DNA of 64,000 nt from a virus. Shown here one piece after another: positions 52,092-61,348 of this stretch. The notes under the pieces are model-generated. The model did not search any database, was not told the DNA's origin, and saw only the letters and a list, made by a program, of their open reading frames with translations. Numbering within the stretch: position 1 is the first letter of the stretch; each line of letters begins with the position of its first letter. The DNA lies in the IMG/VR virus record IMGVR_UViG_3300009703_004110, positions 124,001 to 188,000 of that record, one strand, 5' to 3'. Made by a program: the position numbers and the translations under genes.

Positions 52092-52694
52092 TTACACTGT
52101 TGGTTCAGCGTGCTGGTAATACTCTGCTCTATTGTCTTCTGCATCACCAGATGCTATCGGCTCTGGCGGAACGTATTTTACATCATACTCTTCATCATCA
52201 GATACAAGAGTTCCGATCCACTCCTGTAATTTCTTAAGATTGATTGGAAGATCGACGAAGCGTAAGCCAGGTTCTTTTCTGCATCTATCAAGTACAGTAG
52301 GGACATCAAGATGAGGCTCATGATCTGAAAGGTCTTTAATGTAACTTAATATTTGGCTCATAGCTTTGATATCAGACTCGCTATGCTCAGCCTTTGCAGT
52401 CTTAATTTTACATACGCATGAAGCTACCTTTTCACATCCGCAGTTTTGGGAAGCTACCTTAGGCTCTTCGTTACGATATTCTGCTAACAGATCAAATCCT
52501 ATTCGACTTTTAATATCTGCCATTTTAGCATCTATCGTTCTAAATCGCCTAGCGTTATCTAATATACGAGTCCTATCACCTCCGTCTAGATATTCTAAAT
52601 TTGCTTCTTTAGCTATGCTATTTGCAAATTCATCCAACCAGTCGCAAGTTATATTATAGTTCTCTGTTAAATCAGATTGCCTGTTAATCTTCAT
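52092..52694 (-). CDS. Hypothetical protein with cysteine pairs (200 aa)
   Basis: A helical protein before the large terminase, with CGCEKVASCVC (about 86-96), a possible metal site, and an acidic C-terminus. It has an AAGGA site before the ATG and ends 12 bases before the terminase. Small genes in this position can be terminase helpers, but nothing shows it here. Confidence 0.5.
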   Translation of the reverse strand: MKINRQSDLTENYNITCDWLDEFANSIAKEANLEYLDGGDRTRILDNARRFRTIDAKMADIKSRIGFDLLAEYRNEEPKVASQNCGCEKVASCVCKIKTAKAEHSESDIKAMSQILSYIKDLSDHEPHLDVPTVLDRCRKEPGLRFVDLPINLKKLQEWIGTLVSDDEEYDVKYVPPEPIASGDAEDNRAEYYQHAEPTV

Positions 52695-52704
52695 TTGTAA
52701 TCCT

Positions 52705-53760
52705 TTATCCGAAGTAATTCTTAATAAAGTCTATACCGTGACCCTCAGTTTCTTTACCACTTTGTGGAGTTGCACCAATAGTTCCACGATCCTTAAAGAT
52801 CGGAAATCCGTAATCCATCACTAACTGAAGAACAGCAAGCTCTTCACGGTCGGTTAGTTTGTACTTGTCCTTTAGAAAGTCATAAACATCTTCAAATGGG
52901 TGTCCACCAGAAACTACAGAGTTGACAAGAATGCCAGAAATAGCTCTTTCGAATGGGGTCATAACCATTTGTACACGAGAGACGGTTGCTTCCTTTTGCA
53001 TAGGCTCATTATCAGATACTCCAGCAAGAATGATGACCTCTTCGAGATCAACCGAACTGTTGGACTTTAACTTCTTCTTAAGCTTGCCCATGTGCTCTTT
53101 TAATGCACTCATATCGTGAATCATGTTAACTCTTGCCTTCTCGATAAAATCCATATCAAGAACGTGACTTACGTCCTTTCTAACAGCCTCTGAAACTTCA
53201 TTATTCAGTCTGTTCAAATAAGAGTAGGCCCTTTCACATCCGGAAATAGAGCGGCCATCGTGACGAGGAATGCCGCCAGGGTAGCCTTCCTGTAGATAAT
53301 TTGTAAAGTGTGAAACATCTCTGTCGTCAACCCATGAGGTCTGCTTTGGCTCTTCTGGCTCAGGTTCAGGATCTTCGACATAAGCAACATCAGATCCTGG
53401 AAGATATAGGCCATCACGGTTCTCATCGGACTGCTCTTCTGGATGGTCCCCTTCTTCAAATCCCATTAGCCCATGCAATAGACCTTCTGAAACTTCTTCA
53501 TCTGAAGGCTCTGAACCTTCCTCAAATGTAACTTCTTCGAACGGTATAATATCAGCCTCTTCTATAGGTAGTTCTTCCTCTTCCTCAAAGGTAACAACTA
53601 ATGGCTCGATCTCCTCTATGTCAAGCTCAGGCATATCAGAGCCTTCCTCGACCTCAAGAAGCTCATGTAGATCAGGTTCGTCAGCTAAACTTTCAGCCAC
53701 GGGAGGATGAGCAATCTCCTCTTCTCTTGCGCCTGGATATACATAGCTTATTTTTTTCAT
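52705..53760 (-). CDS. Acidic protein of the packaging module (about 351 aa)
   Basis: Residues 20-110 are very acidic and largely disordered (EEEEELPIEEADIIP, EVTFEEGSEPSDEEV). The C-terminal half is helical with PFERAISGILVNSVVSGGHP and an ending TPQSGKETEGHGIDF then a short tail. Start at 53760 (MKKISYVYP) after an AAGGAG site; the in-frame ATG 18 bases earlier lacks one. Function unknown. Confidence 0.5.
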   Translation of the reverse strand: MKKISYVYPGAREEEIAHPPVAESLADEPDLHELLEVEEGSDMPELDIEEIEPLVVTFEEEEELPIEEADIIPFEEVTFEEGSEPSDEEVSEGLLHGLMGFEEGDHPEEQSDENRDGLYLPGSDVAYVEDPEPEPEEPKQTSWVDDRDVSHFTNYLQEGYPGGIPRHDGRSISGCERAYSYLNRLNNEVSEAVRKDVSHVLDMDFIEKARVNMIHDMSALKEHMGKLKKKLKSNSSVDLEEVIILAGVSDNEPMQKEATVSRVQMVMTPFERAISGILVNSVVSGGHPFEDVYDFLKDKYKLTDREELAVLQLVMDYGFPIFKDRGTIGATPQSGKETEGHGIDFIKNYFG

Positions 53761-53770
53761 TACGTTCTCC

Positions 53771-54049
53771 TTAACCAAAAAAACTCATAAGGCCGTGCCA
53801 CGTATTAGTGATATTATCATCACCAACCGCTCCAGAATCCGGATACGGACCAGTAGAGAGTGGCTTAGCCGATTCACCCGTCCATATCCTTGGGGATAGG
53901 GGGCTACCATTTAAAGGAATATTAACAGAAAATTCTTCAGACAGCAGAGGGGCATCAGGATCAGCTTCAGCACTCTCTTCTTCAGAGCCTTCAAGTTCAT
54001 CATTCATTTCTTTATTTAAGAAATCAAAAAAATCTTTGGGGCTTGACAT
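53771..54049 (-). CDS. Small acidic protein (92 aa)
   Basis: An acidic N-terminal half (DDFLNKEMNDELEGSEEES-like) followed by a proline/glycine-rich C-terminus (GSPLSPRIWTGESAKPL). A good AAGGAG site lies six bases before the ATG. Lies between the acidic gene and the M15-like peptidase. Function unknown. Confidence 0.5.
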   Translation of the reverse strand: MSSPKDFFDFLNKEMNDELEGSEEESAEADPDAPLLSEEFSVNIPLNGSPLSPRIWTGESAKPLSTGPYPDSGAVGDDNITNTWHGLMSFFG

Positions 54050-54084
54050 ATTATACTCCTTCTAACACAATTATTATTAGCAAA

Positions 54085-55041
54085 TTATCCAGTGACTTTG
54101 ACATGAAAATGATCATCTTCTTCGAGCTTAGACATTTGAAATTCACCACTTTGTTCTACCTCAGATAATAGCTCTTTTGTTTCGCCATCTTGAAGTCTTA
54201 AATCTATAGCATTACCAGAACCATGACCAGTATGAGCTAGGCCTAGAGATTCATAATATTCTGCGCCAGCTTTTACACCATTTCGGCTAGTTCCAAGATC
54301 TAAAAAAATATCATTCATGCCTATGACCATATTTTTATTTTGATAAAGATCATAGAGATATATAAGGCCGGCATTAAGAGGCTTATTAGTTACGCTTCTT
54401 AGTCTATCAACAGTCGCCTGGCCATGAAAACGGGCATACTTATGCGCATCACTATCTGATACAATCCTGGAACCGTCTCCTCCCTGTCTTTGCCAATTTT
54501 TAGCCATAGCACGAATTTGTGCTCGTGGAGATCTAAACCCACTGGTAACGTGCGGTTTGTGATATCCTTTTTCCTTCGCCAAATTGCCAAGAGCTGCGAG
54601 AAATTCTTTCATGGTATCTGAAACACCATCTAGATTTACACCTGTATTTGATTTTACAACTCCTTTATAGTCGCGTGAACCGCCTCTAAGTTTGCCGCTT
54701 AAACCCCCTCTGTCAAAAAGACCGGCTGCCCAGTCTCGTACTCTTCTGGTTCGCTCTTGTATGCCGTCTGATAATCCGGCAGCTTCTCCAGCAACTGTTC
54801 CGTCCGACTCCGCTTGAAGTATTTCTAAAACATCAGCTGGCCCACGATGGACCCTTCCCCACTTATCGCTATACTTATTCCAATACCACAATGTCCAAGA
54901 ATTATAGTCAGAAGTATAAGACCCAGGCAAACTAGTTGCGTGATTCCTCCACCATAGCTCCAACTCTTTATAGTCAGGCCCTTGGCTAGAATACTCTTCC
55001 CAGTTGTAAGCAGTGAATGCTGTTTTTCTAATTTTATGCAT
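54085..55041 (-). CDS. M15-like metallopeptidase domain protein (318 aa)
   Basis: The C-terminal half (about 150-318) has the M15/DD-carboxypeptidase pattern: VTSGFRSPRAQ, then GHGSGNAIDLRL (His273 and Asp280 as zinc ligands) and DDHFHVKV near the end (His311/His313). This fold cleaves peptidoglycan peptides or acts in D-Ala-D-Ala hydrolysis. The N-terminal half is a separate domain rich in tryptophan. It overlaps the nucleotidyltransferase gene by eight bases. A virion-associated lysin or endolysin is plausible; no signal peptide is seen. Confidence 0.75.
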   Translation of the reverse strand: MHKIRKTAFTAYNWEEYSSQGPDYKELELWWRNHATSLPGSYTSDYNSWTLWYWNKYSDKWGRVHRGPADVLEILQAESDGTVAGEAAGLSDGIQERTRRVRDWAAGLFDRGGLSGKLRGGSRDYKGVVKSNTGVNLDGVSDTMKEFLAALGNLAKEKGYHKPHVTSGFRSPRAQIRAMAKNWQRQGGDGSRIVSDSDAHKYARFHGQATVDRLRSVTNKPLNAGLIYLYDLYQNKNMVIGMNDIFLDLGTSRNGVKAGAEYYESLGLAHTGHGSGNAIDLRLQDGETKELLSEVEQSGEFQMSKLEEDDHFHVKVTG

Positions 55042-55789
55042 CCGCTAAATACTCCACTAATAATCTCTTCTGTATCAAAATATCTTTAAATTCGCCAACC
55101 AATGGAACATTCTTAAACAAATCCAGCTCTTTTAATAATCGAATAGTTTTATCGGCGTCTAGTTTAAGTGCCTTAGCTAACTTTACGGTTATATACTTAT
55201 CTTTAATATTTTCAGAAGAAAATAGCTCTGGATTATCTAGAGTGTATTTAATAATCTCATCTGATATCTCAAAATCATATCTTACAGCAAGGTTAATTGC
55301 TCTGTATATTCTTCTTGGATCGTCACCGATGGAAATTTTTGGCTTGACCGGTGTTCTTATCACCCCGCTCTTTATATCATCGAAAGCCATTCCGGTTGGA
55401 TCGTAGACCTCCTTAGTATCAAGATCTTGATGTAAAGTATTAATCGTAAAGTCTCTACTAAAGACCTCTGCCAAATGCTTCTTATCTTCGTCTAGTTCTT
55501 CCAGGACGCCTACCGACTCAAAGTTACTAGAGAAGTCAATATCAAAAGAGTCTGTATAGACAGTAACATGGCCATCATCTGATAGTTCAAAGGTTACGTT
55601 TAGTGTTGAGGCTAGTAAGATTCCAAGTCTAAGTACATCTGCCGAGTTAGTCGTAAGGTCTATATCGGAAGTCTTAATATCTTTTCCTAGATATACGTCT
55701 CTAGCTAGGCCGCCTACAATGTAGGGCCTATCTATCTTATTTCTCTCAGCTATTTGAGAGATAAGCCTTAAGACGCTATCGACTTCCAT
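55034..55789 (-). CDS. CCA-adding / poly(A) polymerase-like nucleotidyltransferase (251 aa)
   Basis: The class II CCA/PAP head is clear: VGGLARDVYLGK, then TSDIDL (Asp42 and Asp44, metal ligands), DSFDIDFS (third carboxylate), SRDFTINTLHQD, DPTG, and DDPRRIYRAINLAVR. These bind ATP and tRNA or RNA 3' ends. At 251 residues it lacks much of the usual C-terminal body, so specificity is uncertain; 3'-end repair of tRNA or RNA tailing are both possible. It sits in the packaging module next to the M15-like gene, and no tRNA is found in this window. Confidence 0.85.
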   Translation of the reverse strand: MEVDSVLRLISQIAERNKIDRPYIVGGLARDVYLGKDIKTSDIDLTTNSADVLRLGILLASTLNVTFELSDDGHVTVYTDSFDIDFSSNFESVGVLEELDEDKKHLAEVFSRDFTINTLHQDLDTKEVYDPTGMAFDDIKSGVIRTPVKPKISIGDDPRRIYRAINLAVRYDFEISDEIIKYTLDNPELFSSENIKDKYITVKLAKALKLDADKTIRLLKELDLFKNVPLVGEFKDILIQKRLLVEYLADA

Positions 55790-55799
55790 GACTCAATCC

Positions 55800-57281
55800 T
55801 TACTCTATTGGCTGTGCTTCTTGTCCGCTCTGGCCGGGGCCAAACTCTTGGCTTAACGCCTCAGTACCTTTGCCACCGGCAACTTGTTCCTCTCCCTGGT
55901 TAAAGGTTTTGTTTACCTCTTTAATTGCTTTGTTGGAGATGTCAGTTGTCTTAGCTTCGGAAATCTCGGCCATACTTTTTCCTGAGGATAACATGCCAAG
56001 CATCTTGGTTACACGAACTAACGCATAAGAATACGCATCAATCAGCTTACTTTGAGCTTCAGCTAGTTCTGGGAATAAAGATGCTATGCCCAGTTTATCT
56101 AACATAATATCAAACTCAGCCAGCTGCCTAATGGTTCTTCTGTCTGCTAATCTAGCAGCTACCTCTTCTAGCTTAACAGCCGCTTCTCCAAGATTAATTT
56201 GTCCGCCAGTCTGTGCAAGCTCATCAAAGACGGCTCCATGATTTTCCACCGGAGGTTCTCCAGACGTTAAAACCCTCTCTATGGCCTCTCCTGGGCCTCC
56301 GGCTGCTGCCGGTTCCTGGCCTGGTACGGTATTTGGGGCGGCCTCTGCTGGCGCCTCAGGAGCCTCCAAACCGGTATCCGCACCGGGGACCTCAGGGGCT
56401 CCGAGATCCTGTGCTGCTTTCATTAGTAAATCAGATCCTGCGTCATAACCAAGCTTCTTAAACAGGCTCGCAGCCTGGAAAGTCAAATCTTCTCCGGTTG
56501 ATTGGAGGCGAACACGTCGAACTTGAAGATCGAAAGCATGAAGCATTTCTGCCAAGTCCTGCTGTTCTTCTGGCGACAAATGCTCATCAGTTCTTAATAG
56601 CTTATCTAGTCTACGAATTGCACCATTAAGCTTGCTTTTCCACTCTTCAAACATCTGGCCTTTGGCGTCCTTATCCTCAAGCTCTTTAAGCTTCTTACTA
56701 ATAGACTCGTCATGAGGGACGGAATCACCCGGATAAAAGTTGGAACTCAAACCAAATTGGTAATCTGACTCCTTTTTGATGTCCACTATCTGATCCTCCT
56801 CGGAATATTTCTGGTGCTGACCATCTTTATAATAAGTGATCCATTTTTTGAATCTAACATCTTCACCATTTCTAGTGTTTAATGTACCGGAATAATAATC
56901 TAATGCGTGATGAAATGTCATGTCACCAGATTCAACGGCACTGTATATTTTATGAACAAGAGATACCCACTTTTCCATATCAGCCTGAATCCACGGATTC
57001 TCTGATAATGCGCCCATGCCGATAGGGTACGCCTTCTTTGTAAGGTCTGCATTTTTAATTAATGAAGTGGTAATCAAATAGTAATAATCGTTTGCCGTCT
57101 TTAGACTTACTGAATCTCTATTTAAAAATGCATCCATCAAAATGGTTGGGTCTACATTCTCAAAGGTTGCTTCTAATATATTATGTATATTAACGAAATC
57201 TCTAGTCTCATCATGAGAAGCAAAGCGTAGACCGGGATATTTTTGTTCTATCCTACGAATGTCATTCTTTAAACTGCTCAT
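55800..57281 (-). CDS. Hypothetical packaging-module protein with proline/alanine linker (493 aa)
   Basis: A soluble, mostly helical protein. Residues about 1-280 form one region (MSSLKNDIRRIEQKYPG start, acidic SEEDQIVDIKKES middle), then a proline/alanine/glycine linker (APEAPAEAAPNTVPGQEP, about 300-330) and a helical C-terminus. The start overlaps the previous small gene by about 20 bases. Function unknown; virion protein possible. Confidence 0.5.
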   Translation of the reverse strand: MSSLKNDIRRIEQKYPGLRFASHDETRDFVNIHNILEATFENVDPTILMDAFLNRDSVSLKTANDYYYLITTSLIKNADLTKKAYPIGMGALSENPWIQADMEKWVSLVHKIYSAVESGDMTFHHALDYYSGTLNTRNGEDVRFKKWITYYKDGQHQKYSEEDQIVDIKKESDYQFGLSSNFYPGDSVPHDESISKKLKELEDKDAKGQMFEEWKSKLNGAIRRLDKLLRTDEHLSPEEQQDLAEMLHAFDLQVRRVRLQSTGEDLTFQAASLFKKLGYDAGSDLLMKAAQDLGAPEVPGADTGLEAPEAPAEAAPNTVPGQEPAAAGGPGEAIERVLTSGEPPVENHGAVFDELAQTGGQINLGEAAVKLEEVAARLADRRTIRQLAEFDIMLDKLGIASLFPELAEAQSKLIDAYSYALVRVTKMLGMLSSGKSMAEISEAKTTDISNKAIKEVNKTFNQGEEQVAGGKGTEALSQEFGPGQSGQEAQPIE

Positions 57282-57507
57282 GTTTTATTAGCCTTCCTTT
57301 GAGTCTCTCAATAGTTTTAAACCATACAAGCCTGTCGTATGGAAAATTTTCTTTTCGTACCTGATCTTCAATATATTGAAGAAATATATTTAGATGTTCA
57401 TCCGGTACTTCCTTTTCATTGTAAATATTAATATGCTTTCGTGCCCAGGCTTCAAATGCGGTGATATTAATTAGGTCCGAAAGTTTTAACTCTCTAATCT
57501 TCTCCAT
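57262..57507 (-). CDS. Hypothetical small protein (81 aa)
   Basis: Starts at 57507 (MEKIRELKLSDLINITAFEA) after a GTGGAG site; the frame from 57522 has an extra MWSLQ. The protein is helical with a tryptophan pair (AFEAWARKH ... DRLVWFKTIERL). It overlaps both neighbours. No domain recognised. Confidence 0.55.
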   Translation of the reverse strand: MEKIRELKLSDLINITAFEAWARKHINIYNEKEVPDEHLNIFLQYIEDQVRKENFPYDRLVWFKTIERLKGRLIKHEQFKE

Positions 57508-58198
57508 CTGTAAACTCCACATCTATAGTCTCTATTTGTTTATATTCTGGGGATTTATATTCCATTCCGTCCATTTTGGCATTCACTTTATCTATAAATA
57601 TCGGAATAAGAGATGGTTCTAATTCTCTCAGAACTTCGAAGACTACACCTTTAACTACATTTACCTGCTCGTTGACTACGTTTATATTGATATTGTGCTC
57701 GATAGTTTTATCTGCAACACCATCAATGTACTTCTTCCAGTCCTGCAGGATGCCCTTGTACATGTTTAGATACTCAAGAAAGACTCTATCATGCTTTATA
57801 TCTCCCTGCCCACTGGCCAAAGAGTCATAATAAAATTCAAGCCTAGAGGTCACTAGAGCGTCCATTTGTAATAACTTTTTAGAGACATCAAGCTCAGCAT
57901 CAGCAATCTCATTTATCTTTTTCTGATATGAGGAGCTTTGGCTTACGATATGCTTTGCCTCTGCCAATGCGGCATTTCTATCTGTATCCGCTCTAGAGTT
58001 CTTAACCGCATCAAGGACGTCGCCGTGAAGGTCGAGGTGCTCCTTTCTGAATGTTTGCAATGTCATATAGCTTATCCAAAGAGATTTCTTCTTGGGATAT
58101 TTATCTTTCAGCCACGCATCAACACTTTTGACAGATTCTCCATCAAGAAGCTTCTTAATGATTTCTTCTTTATCCACATGTCTTAAAACTTTGCTCAC
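57494..58198 (-). CDS. Putative terminase small subunit (234 aa)
   Basis: The N-terminus (about 8-55) is a basic helical bundle, DKEEIIKKLLDGESVKSVDA then a K-rich PKKKSLWISYMTLQTFRKEH, that could be an HTH for DNA recognition. Middle helices and a C-terminal acidic segment (NAKMDGMEYKSPEY) follow. A similar layout is usual in small terminases, and it stands at the head of the module that contains the large terminase. It follows a strong terminator. The call rests on position and HTH-like pattern. Confidence 0.4.
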   Translation of the reverse strand: MSKVLRHVDKEEIIKKLLDGESVKSVDAWLKDKYPKKKSLWISYMTLQTFRKEHLDLHGDVLDAVKNSRADTDRNAALAEAKHIVSQSSSYQKKINEIADAELDVSKKLLQMDALVTSRLEFYYDSLASGQGDIKHDRVFLEYLNMYKGILQDWKKYIDGVADKTIEHNININVVNEQVNVVKGVVFEVLRELEPSLIPIFIDKVNAKMDGMEYKSPEYKQIETIDVEFTDGED

Positions 58199-58216
58199 GC
58201 CATCTCCTTAAATAAA

Positions 58217-58255
58217 AAATCCACTACTATATTACCAGAATATAGTAGTGGATTT
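58217..58255 (-). terminator. Rho-independent terminator ahead of the packaging module
   Basis: A perfect 17-base stem (AAATCCACTACTATATT and its complement) with a five-base loop ACCAG, followed on the minus strand by TTTTTTATT. It ends the operon of the 156-residue gene and isolates the packaging genes downstream. Confidence 0.92.
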
Positions 58256-58273
58256 ATAGTTTTGGAACTAGGT

Positions 58274-58744
58274 TTAGTATTCGAAATACAAATCTGACTG
58301 CAAAGAGACTTGCCCGCCAGGAAATTTCTCACCTGTTTCTGTAGTAAATCCGTCATTCCAGTTATATTCCTTTCCGGTCAATGGGTCAGTTTGTACGCCA
58401 TCTTTGGTAGGGGCTTGAACACCGACTCTATCTGGAGAATACCTTGTTGACAGGGTTCGCGGGGCATCGTCATAGCTTATCTTTGACTTCTCGTGTTTCG
58501 GACCTAGATTGTATTTACGCTCATCGCCTTTGGTTCCACCTCTCTGATGCGCAAATTCAGTTCTGGTCGGATAGTCTTGGGCACCATGTTGCATATTTTG
58601 GAATATACCATGCTGATCACTAGTTGACGCAGCTTCTTTGGACATTTCGATAATAGTCTCTAGTGCCGCTTTGCGCAACTTTCGAGCCAAAGATCTATCA
58701 ATCCCTGATGCTGACGTTAGTATTTTTGATACTTTTGTAGACAT
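58274..58744 (-). CDS. Hypothetical protein (156 aa)
   Basis: A basic helical N-terminus (GIDRSLARKLRKAALETI) and a long, polar, glycine/asparagine-rich C-terminal part with two related tails (DSRTLSTRYSPDRVG, FTTETGEKFPGGQVSL). It ends before the strong terminator. No domain recognised; small virion or DNA-handling protein possible. Confidence 0.5.
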   Translation of the reverse strand: MSTKVSKILTSASGIDRSLARKLRKAALETIIEMSKEAASTSDQHGIFQNMQHGAQDYPTRTEFAHQRGGTKGDERKYNLGPKHEKSKISYDDAPRTLSTRYSPDRVGVQAPTKDGVQTDPLTGKEYNWNDGFTTETGEKFPGGQVSLQSDLYFEY

Positions 58745-58754
58745 AGACCGCTCC

Positions 58755-60335
58755 TTAGGAGAATACTATTCTAGAGGTGGAGATTAACGTTTCCTCATCA
58801 ATATTAGCACTCTTGTTTCTGTACTTAGGATAAGGACGACCCTGCTCATCAAAGTCAACTTTACTTAGTGGCAATCCTAGCTTAGGACAGTATGGCTCTA
58901 CTGATGTGGAAATGGTGATTAGATCACCGCGTTCGAAGGCCTCCTTAACTACCTGAGCCCTAGAAGAGCCTTGTCTAGCAGATACCTTTAGAAGTTCAGC
59001 AAACTTATCAAGCGCAATCTTGTGTTGTACTGCGCCAAATTTTTCTTGGATAGTTGCCAAAGAATCTTCGGCAAGCTTATAATCTTGTGATGATACACCA
59101 TCAATCATTCTATCTACAAGCTGATAGTAAGTCATGCTACTCATTTCGCCATTCTGCCTAGCCTTTCGTATGCCGGAGTCATCACGAGATGTGTTAGTCA
59201 CAAATGCTTTAATGTCATTATATGTAAAGTCGTGTATAACCTCTTCGGTCGAAGAAGAGGACGCAAACCTGCTTGGAAGAATTGGCTTATCGTTATGGAA
59301 TTCTACGGGAACGTGAATCATGCTCCTGCCCATTGCGGTAGGAATAGATACATCGAACATCAGAGTGTTTTGATCCGAAGAAGCAACTCTAATCTGCGGG
59401 TTAACCACGCCAGCAGCCTTGAACTCTGTTGCCAACATGCTGCTCGCCATTAATACCTGCTCTCTGCTGAAGTTAGATGCCGCAACTACTAGCTCATTCT
59501 CTAGTTCTGCATAATCCTTTAGGGCGTTTGGAACAACCGCCTTATCAACAGATATAGCCTGAGAACCATGCTGCCCGGCGAACTTATTCAAACTAGCAGT
59601 CTTGACCTGATTTTCTTCCATCTTTAGATGCACTAATAGATTAGCGCGACTTAGCTCAGTCACTTCCCCACCAGAGATCATTGTCTTAGGTGGGGAAACC
59701 TGGCCACCAGTTATAGGAACCGGTATGTGTACCGCAACCTTGTTAAGGCTGTTAGTATTGTATACTGCGGTAGCCAAAACAAAGTGATTGTTTGATTCTG
59801 AAATCACAACGTCATTTGGCTGCATACCCATATGGCTTAGCTTGGAAATAACGGCTTTCTGTACTTCTCTTTTATCTTTCGGATTATATAAGCCAAAAGA
59901 ATTTTCATTACCAAGATCAAAAATAGAGGCAAACGCATTGGAAAGCCCCTCGTCATGATCCACCTGAATAGACTTGGATTCATCTGAGCCTCTTCTCGTG
60001 GAAGCAGAATAGGCCGTCTTCTGAAGTTGTCTATTTTGTAATAGTAAGTCACCAAGTTCTGCGCGGAAAGCGGTCTGTCCGCCAGATAGTCCGTACATTC
60101 TATCATAACAGTCGGTCAGTTCTTGCTGAGAAAAGAATTCCTGTCGGCTTGCACGTTTTACTACAACATCACGCATATTTCCGATTAACTGATCAGTTGG
60201 ATGATTAGACGCTGCGGTTACAAACCTGCTGACAATATATGGCGCAGAATACTTGCTTCCATCTTCCATCTGCCCCAAAGCGGCTCTAGCTTCTTTTAGG
60301 AGCTGCTTAATGTCTGTTGCTTTTAAATCTTTCAT
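58755..60335 (-). CDS. Hypothetical protein (526 aa)
   Basis: A large helix/strand protein without a known motif. It has an N-terminal helical domain (MKDLKATDIKQLLKEARAAL), a middle with AYSASTRRGSDESKSIQVDH and repeated strands (NNHFVLATAVYNTN; QNTLMFDVSIPTAMG) in two halves that may be duplicated. Possible virion protein from position between replication and packaging modules. Function unknown. Confidence 0.5.
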   Translation of the reverse strand: MKDLKATDIKQLLKEARAALGQMEDGSKYSAPYIVSRFVTAASNHPTDQLIGNMRDVVVKRASRQEFFSQQELTDCYDRMYGLSGGQTAFRAELGDLLLQNRQLQKTAYSASTRRGSDESKSIQVDHDEGLSNAFASIFDLGNENSFGLYNPKDKREVQKAVISKLSHMGMQPNDVVISESNNHFVLATAVYNTNSLNKVAVHIPVPITGGQVSPPKTMISGGEVTELSRANLLVHLKMEENQVKTASLNKFAGQHGSQAISVDKAVVPNALKDYAELENELVVAASNFSREQVLMASSMLATEFKAAGVVNPQIRVASSDQNTLMFDVSIPTAMGRSMIHVPVEFHNDKPILPSRFASSSSTEEVIHDFTYNDIKAFVTNTSRDDSGIRKARQNGEMSSMTYYQLVDRMIDGVSSQDYKLAEDSLATIQEKFGAVQHKIALDKFAELLKVSARQGSSRAQVVKEAFERGDLITISTSVEPYCPKLGLPLSKVDFDEQGRPYPKYRNKSANIDEETLISTSRIVFS

Positions 60336-60349
60336 TAGACCTTATCCCT

Positions 60350-60856
60350 TTAAATGAATTTGCTCAGCTCTGGAAAAGAGGAGACCAAAGCATGCTGCTT
60401 CCCTTGAGGTTGCTCTGCAAGAACTTCTTTTAAAAATCCTTCATCTTCACCAACCAATTCTAGCAGCGCCGTCTTAAACGAGCTTATATCGTCTGGATTA
60501 AATCCATAACTTTCTGCCGAGAACCTTGCAACTGGTACATTTTTATAAGCTAAGGTTACATTTTGATGCTCATAATCACTAATTGCGGCCCAATCACCTT
60601 GGCCCCTAGAGTCATATTTTGGATCCGACATTCTTACGAGATGCTTTCTTCCGTCACTTTCTTCCACCTGCCACAAACTACGGTAAGGATCATTTTCAAC
60701 ACGATATACGTCAAAAGCAACTCTACGAATTGCTTTTGAAGCCTCAAGTTCTTCAGAATATTCAATAGAATTTACAGTTCTCAAGCTAGAAGATGTCTTA
60801 CCAAAAACCTCTCCCAAGACCTTATCGAGATCCGTACTAAACTTTTCTTTTGCCAT
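60350..60856 (-). CDS. Hypothetical protein (168 aa)
   Basis: Start chosen at 60856 (MAKEKFSTDLDKVLGEVFG) after a GAGGG site; the upstream frame extension has none. A helical N-terminus, a small beta segment (KAIRRVAFDVYRVENDPYRS, WQVEESDGRKHLVRMSD) and an acidic C-terminus (LLELVGEDEGFLKEVLAE). The gene abuts the sigma-region-4-like gene. Function unknown. Confidence 0.5.
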   Translation of the reverse strand: MAKEKFSTDLDKVLGEVFGKTSSSLRTVNSIEYSEELEASKAIRRVAFDVYRVENDPYRSLWQVEESDGRKHLVRMSDPKYDSRGQGDWAAISDYEHQNVTLAYKNVPVARFSAESYGFNPDDISSFKTALLELVGEDEGFLKEVLAEQPQGKQHALVSSFPELSKFI

Positions 60857-60903
60857 GTTTATGCCCTCTACGTAATTTTTACGATTTATTAATAGAAAAG
60901 AAA

Positions 60904-61341
60904 TTAGCATAAAGTGCTGTTCTTAATCTGGTCAATCTCTTTGAGTATCCTTACTATTCTTTGATTATTAGTACATATCTTCTTTAGCTTTTTAATTATG
61001 CCGCCATATCGCTTCTTATTATTCTTATAATCGATATTACCATGCATGGCTTTGTGTACAGCAGACTGTGTTATTCCAAGATGTTCAGCAATATCATTCT
61101 GTGTTTTGCCGGTCAGCCTCATCATTAAAATAGTTTTCTGATGTTCTGTTAAATAGTTACCACTAACAATATTATAGATCTCTTCAATTAGTTCGTCACG
61201 TAATTCTGAGATCCTATCGTTACATTGGTTGTCTGCAAGCAAGGAACTGATTCCTCGCTCAACAGGAAAGTTATCGAGCTTATCATGGTCAAATGATATT
61301 TCGACAATCTTGTATTGATACAATCTTGATTTATTCTTCAT
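60904..61341 (-). CDS. Sigma-region-4-like HTH protein (145 aa)
   Basis: Residues about 62-105 form an HTH like sigma-70 region 4: LTEHQKTILMMRLTGKTQND, then IAEHLGITQSAVHKAMHGN. The rest is an acidic N-terminal helix region and a basic tail. Such small HTH proteins in phages may be transcription regulators or sigma-like factors, but the conserved HxxxSxVHKAxxGN tail suggests DNA binding at a repeated site. It follows the primase gene and could control late genes. Confidence 0.65.
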   Translation of the reverse strand: MKNKSRLYQYKIVEISFDHDKLDNFPVERGISSLLADNQCNDRISELRDELIEEIYNIVSGNYLTEHQKTILMMRLTGKTQNDIAEHLGITQSAVHKAMHGNIDYKNNKKRYGGIIKKLKKICTNNQRIVRILKEIDQIKNSTLC

Positions 61342-61348
61342 CTTTCTC

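Noticed and set aside
59837-60106. Overlapping minus-strand frame inside the 526-residue gene
   Set aside because: Shadow of a long gene; no ribosome site.
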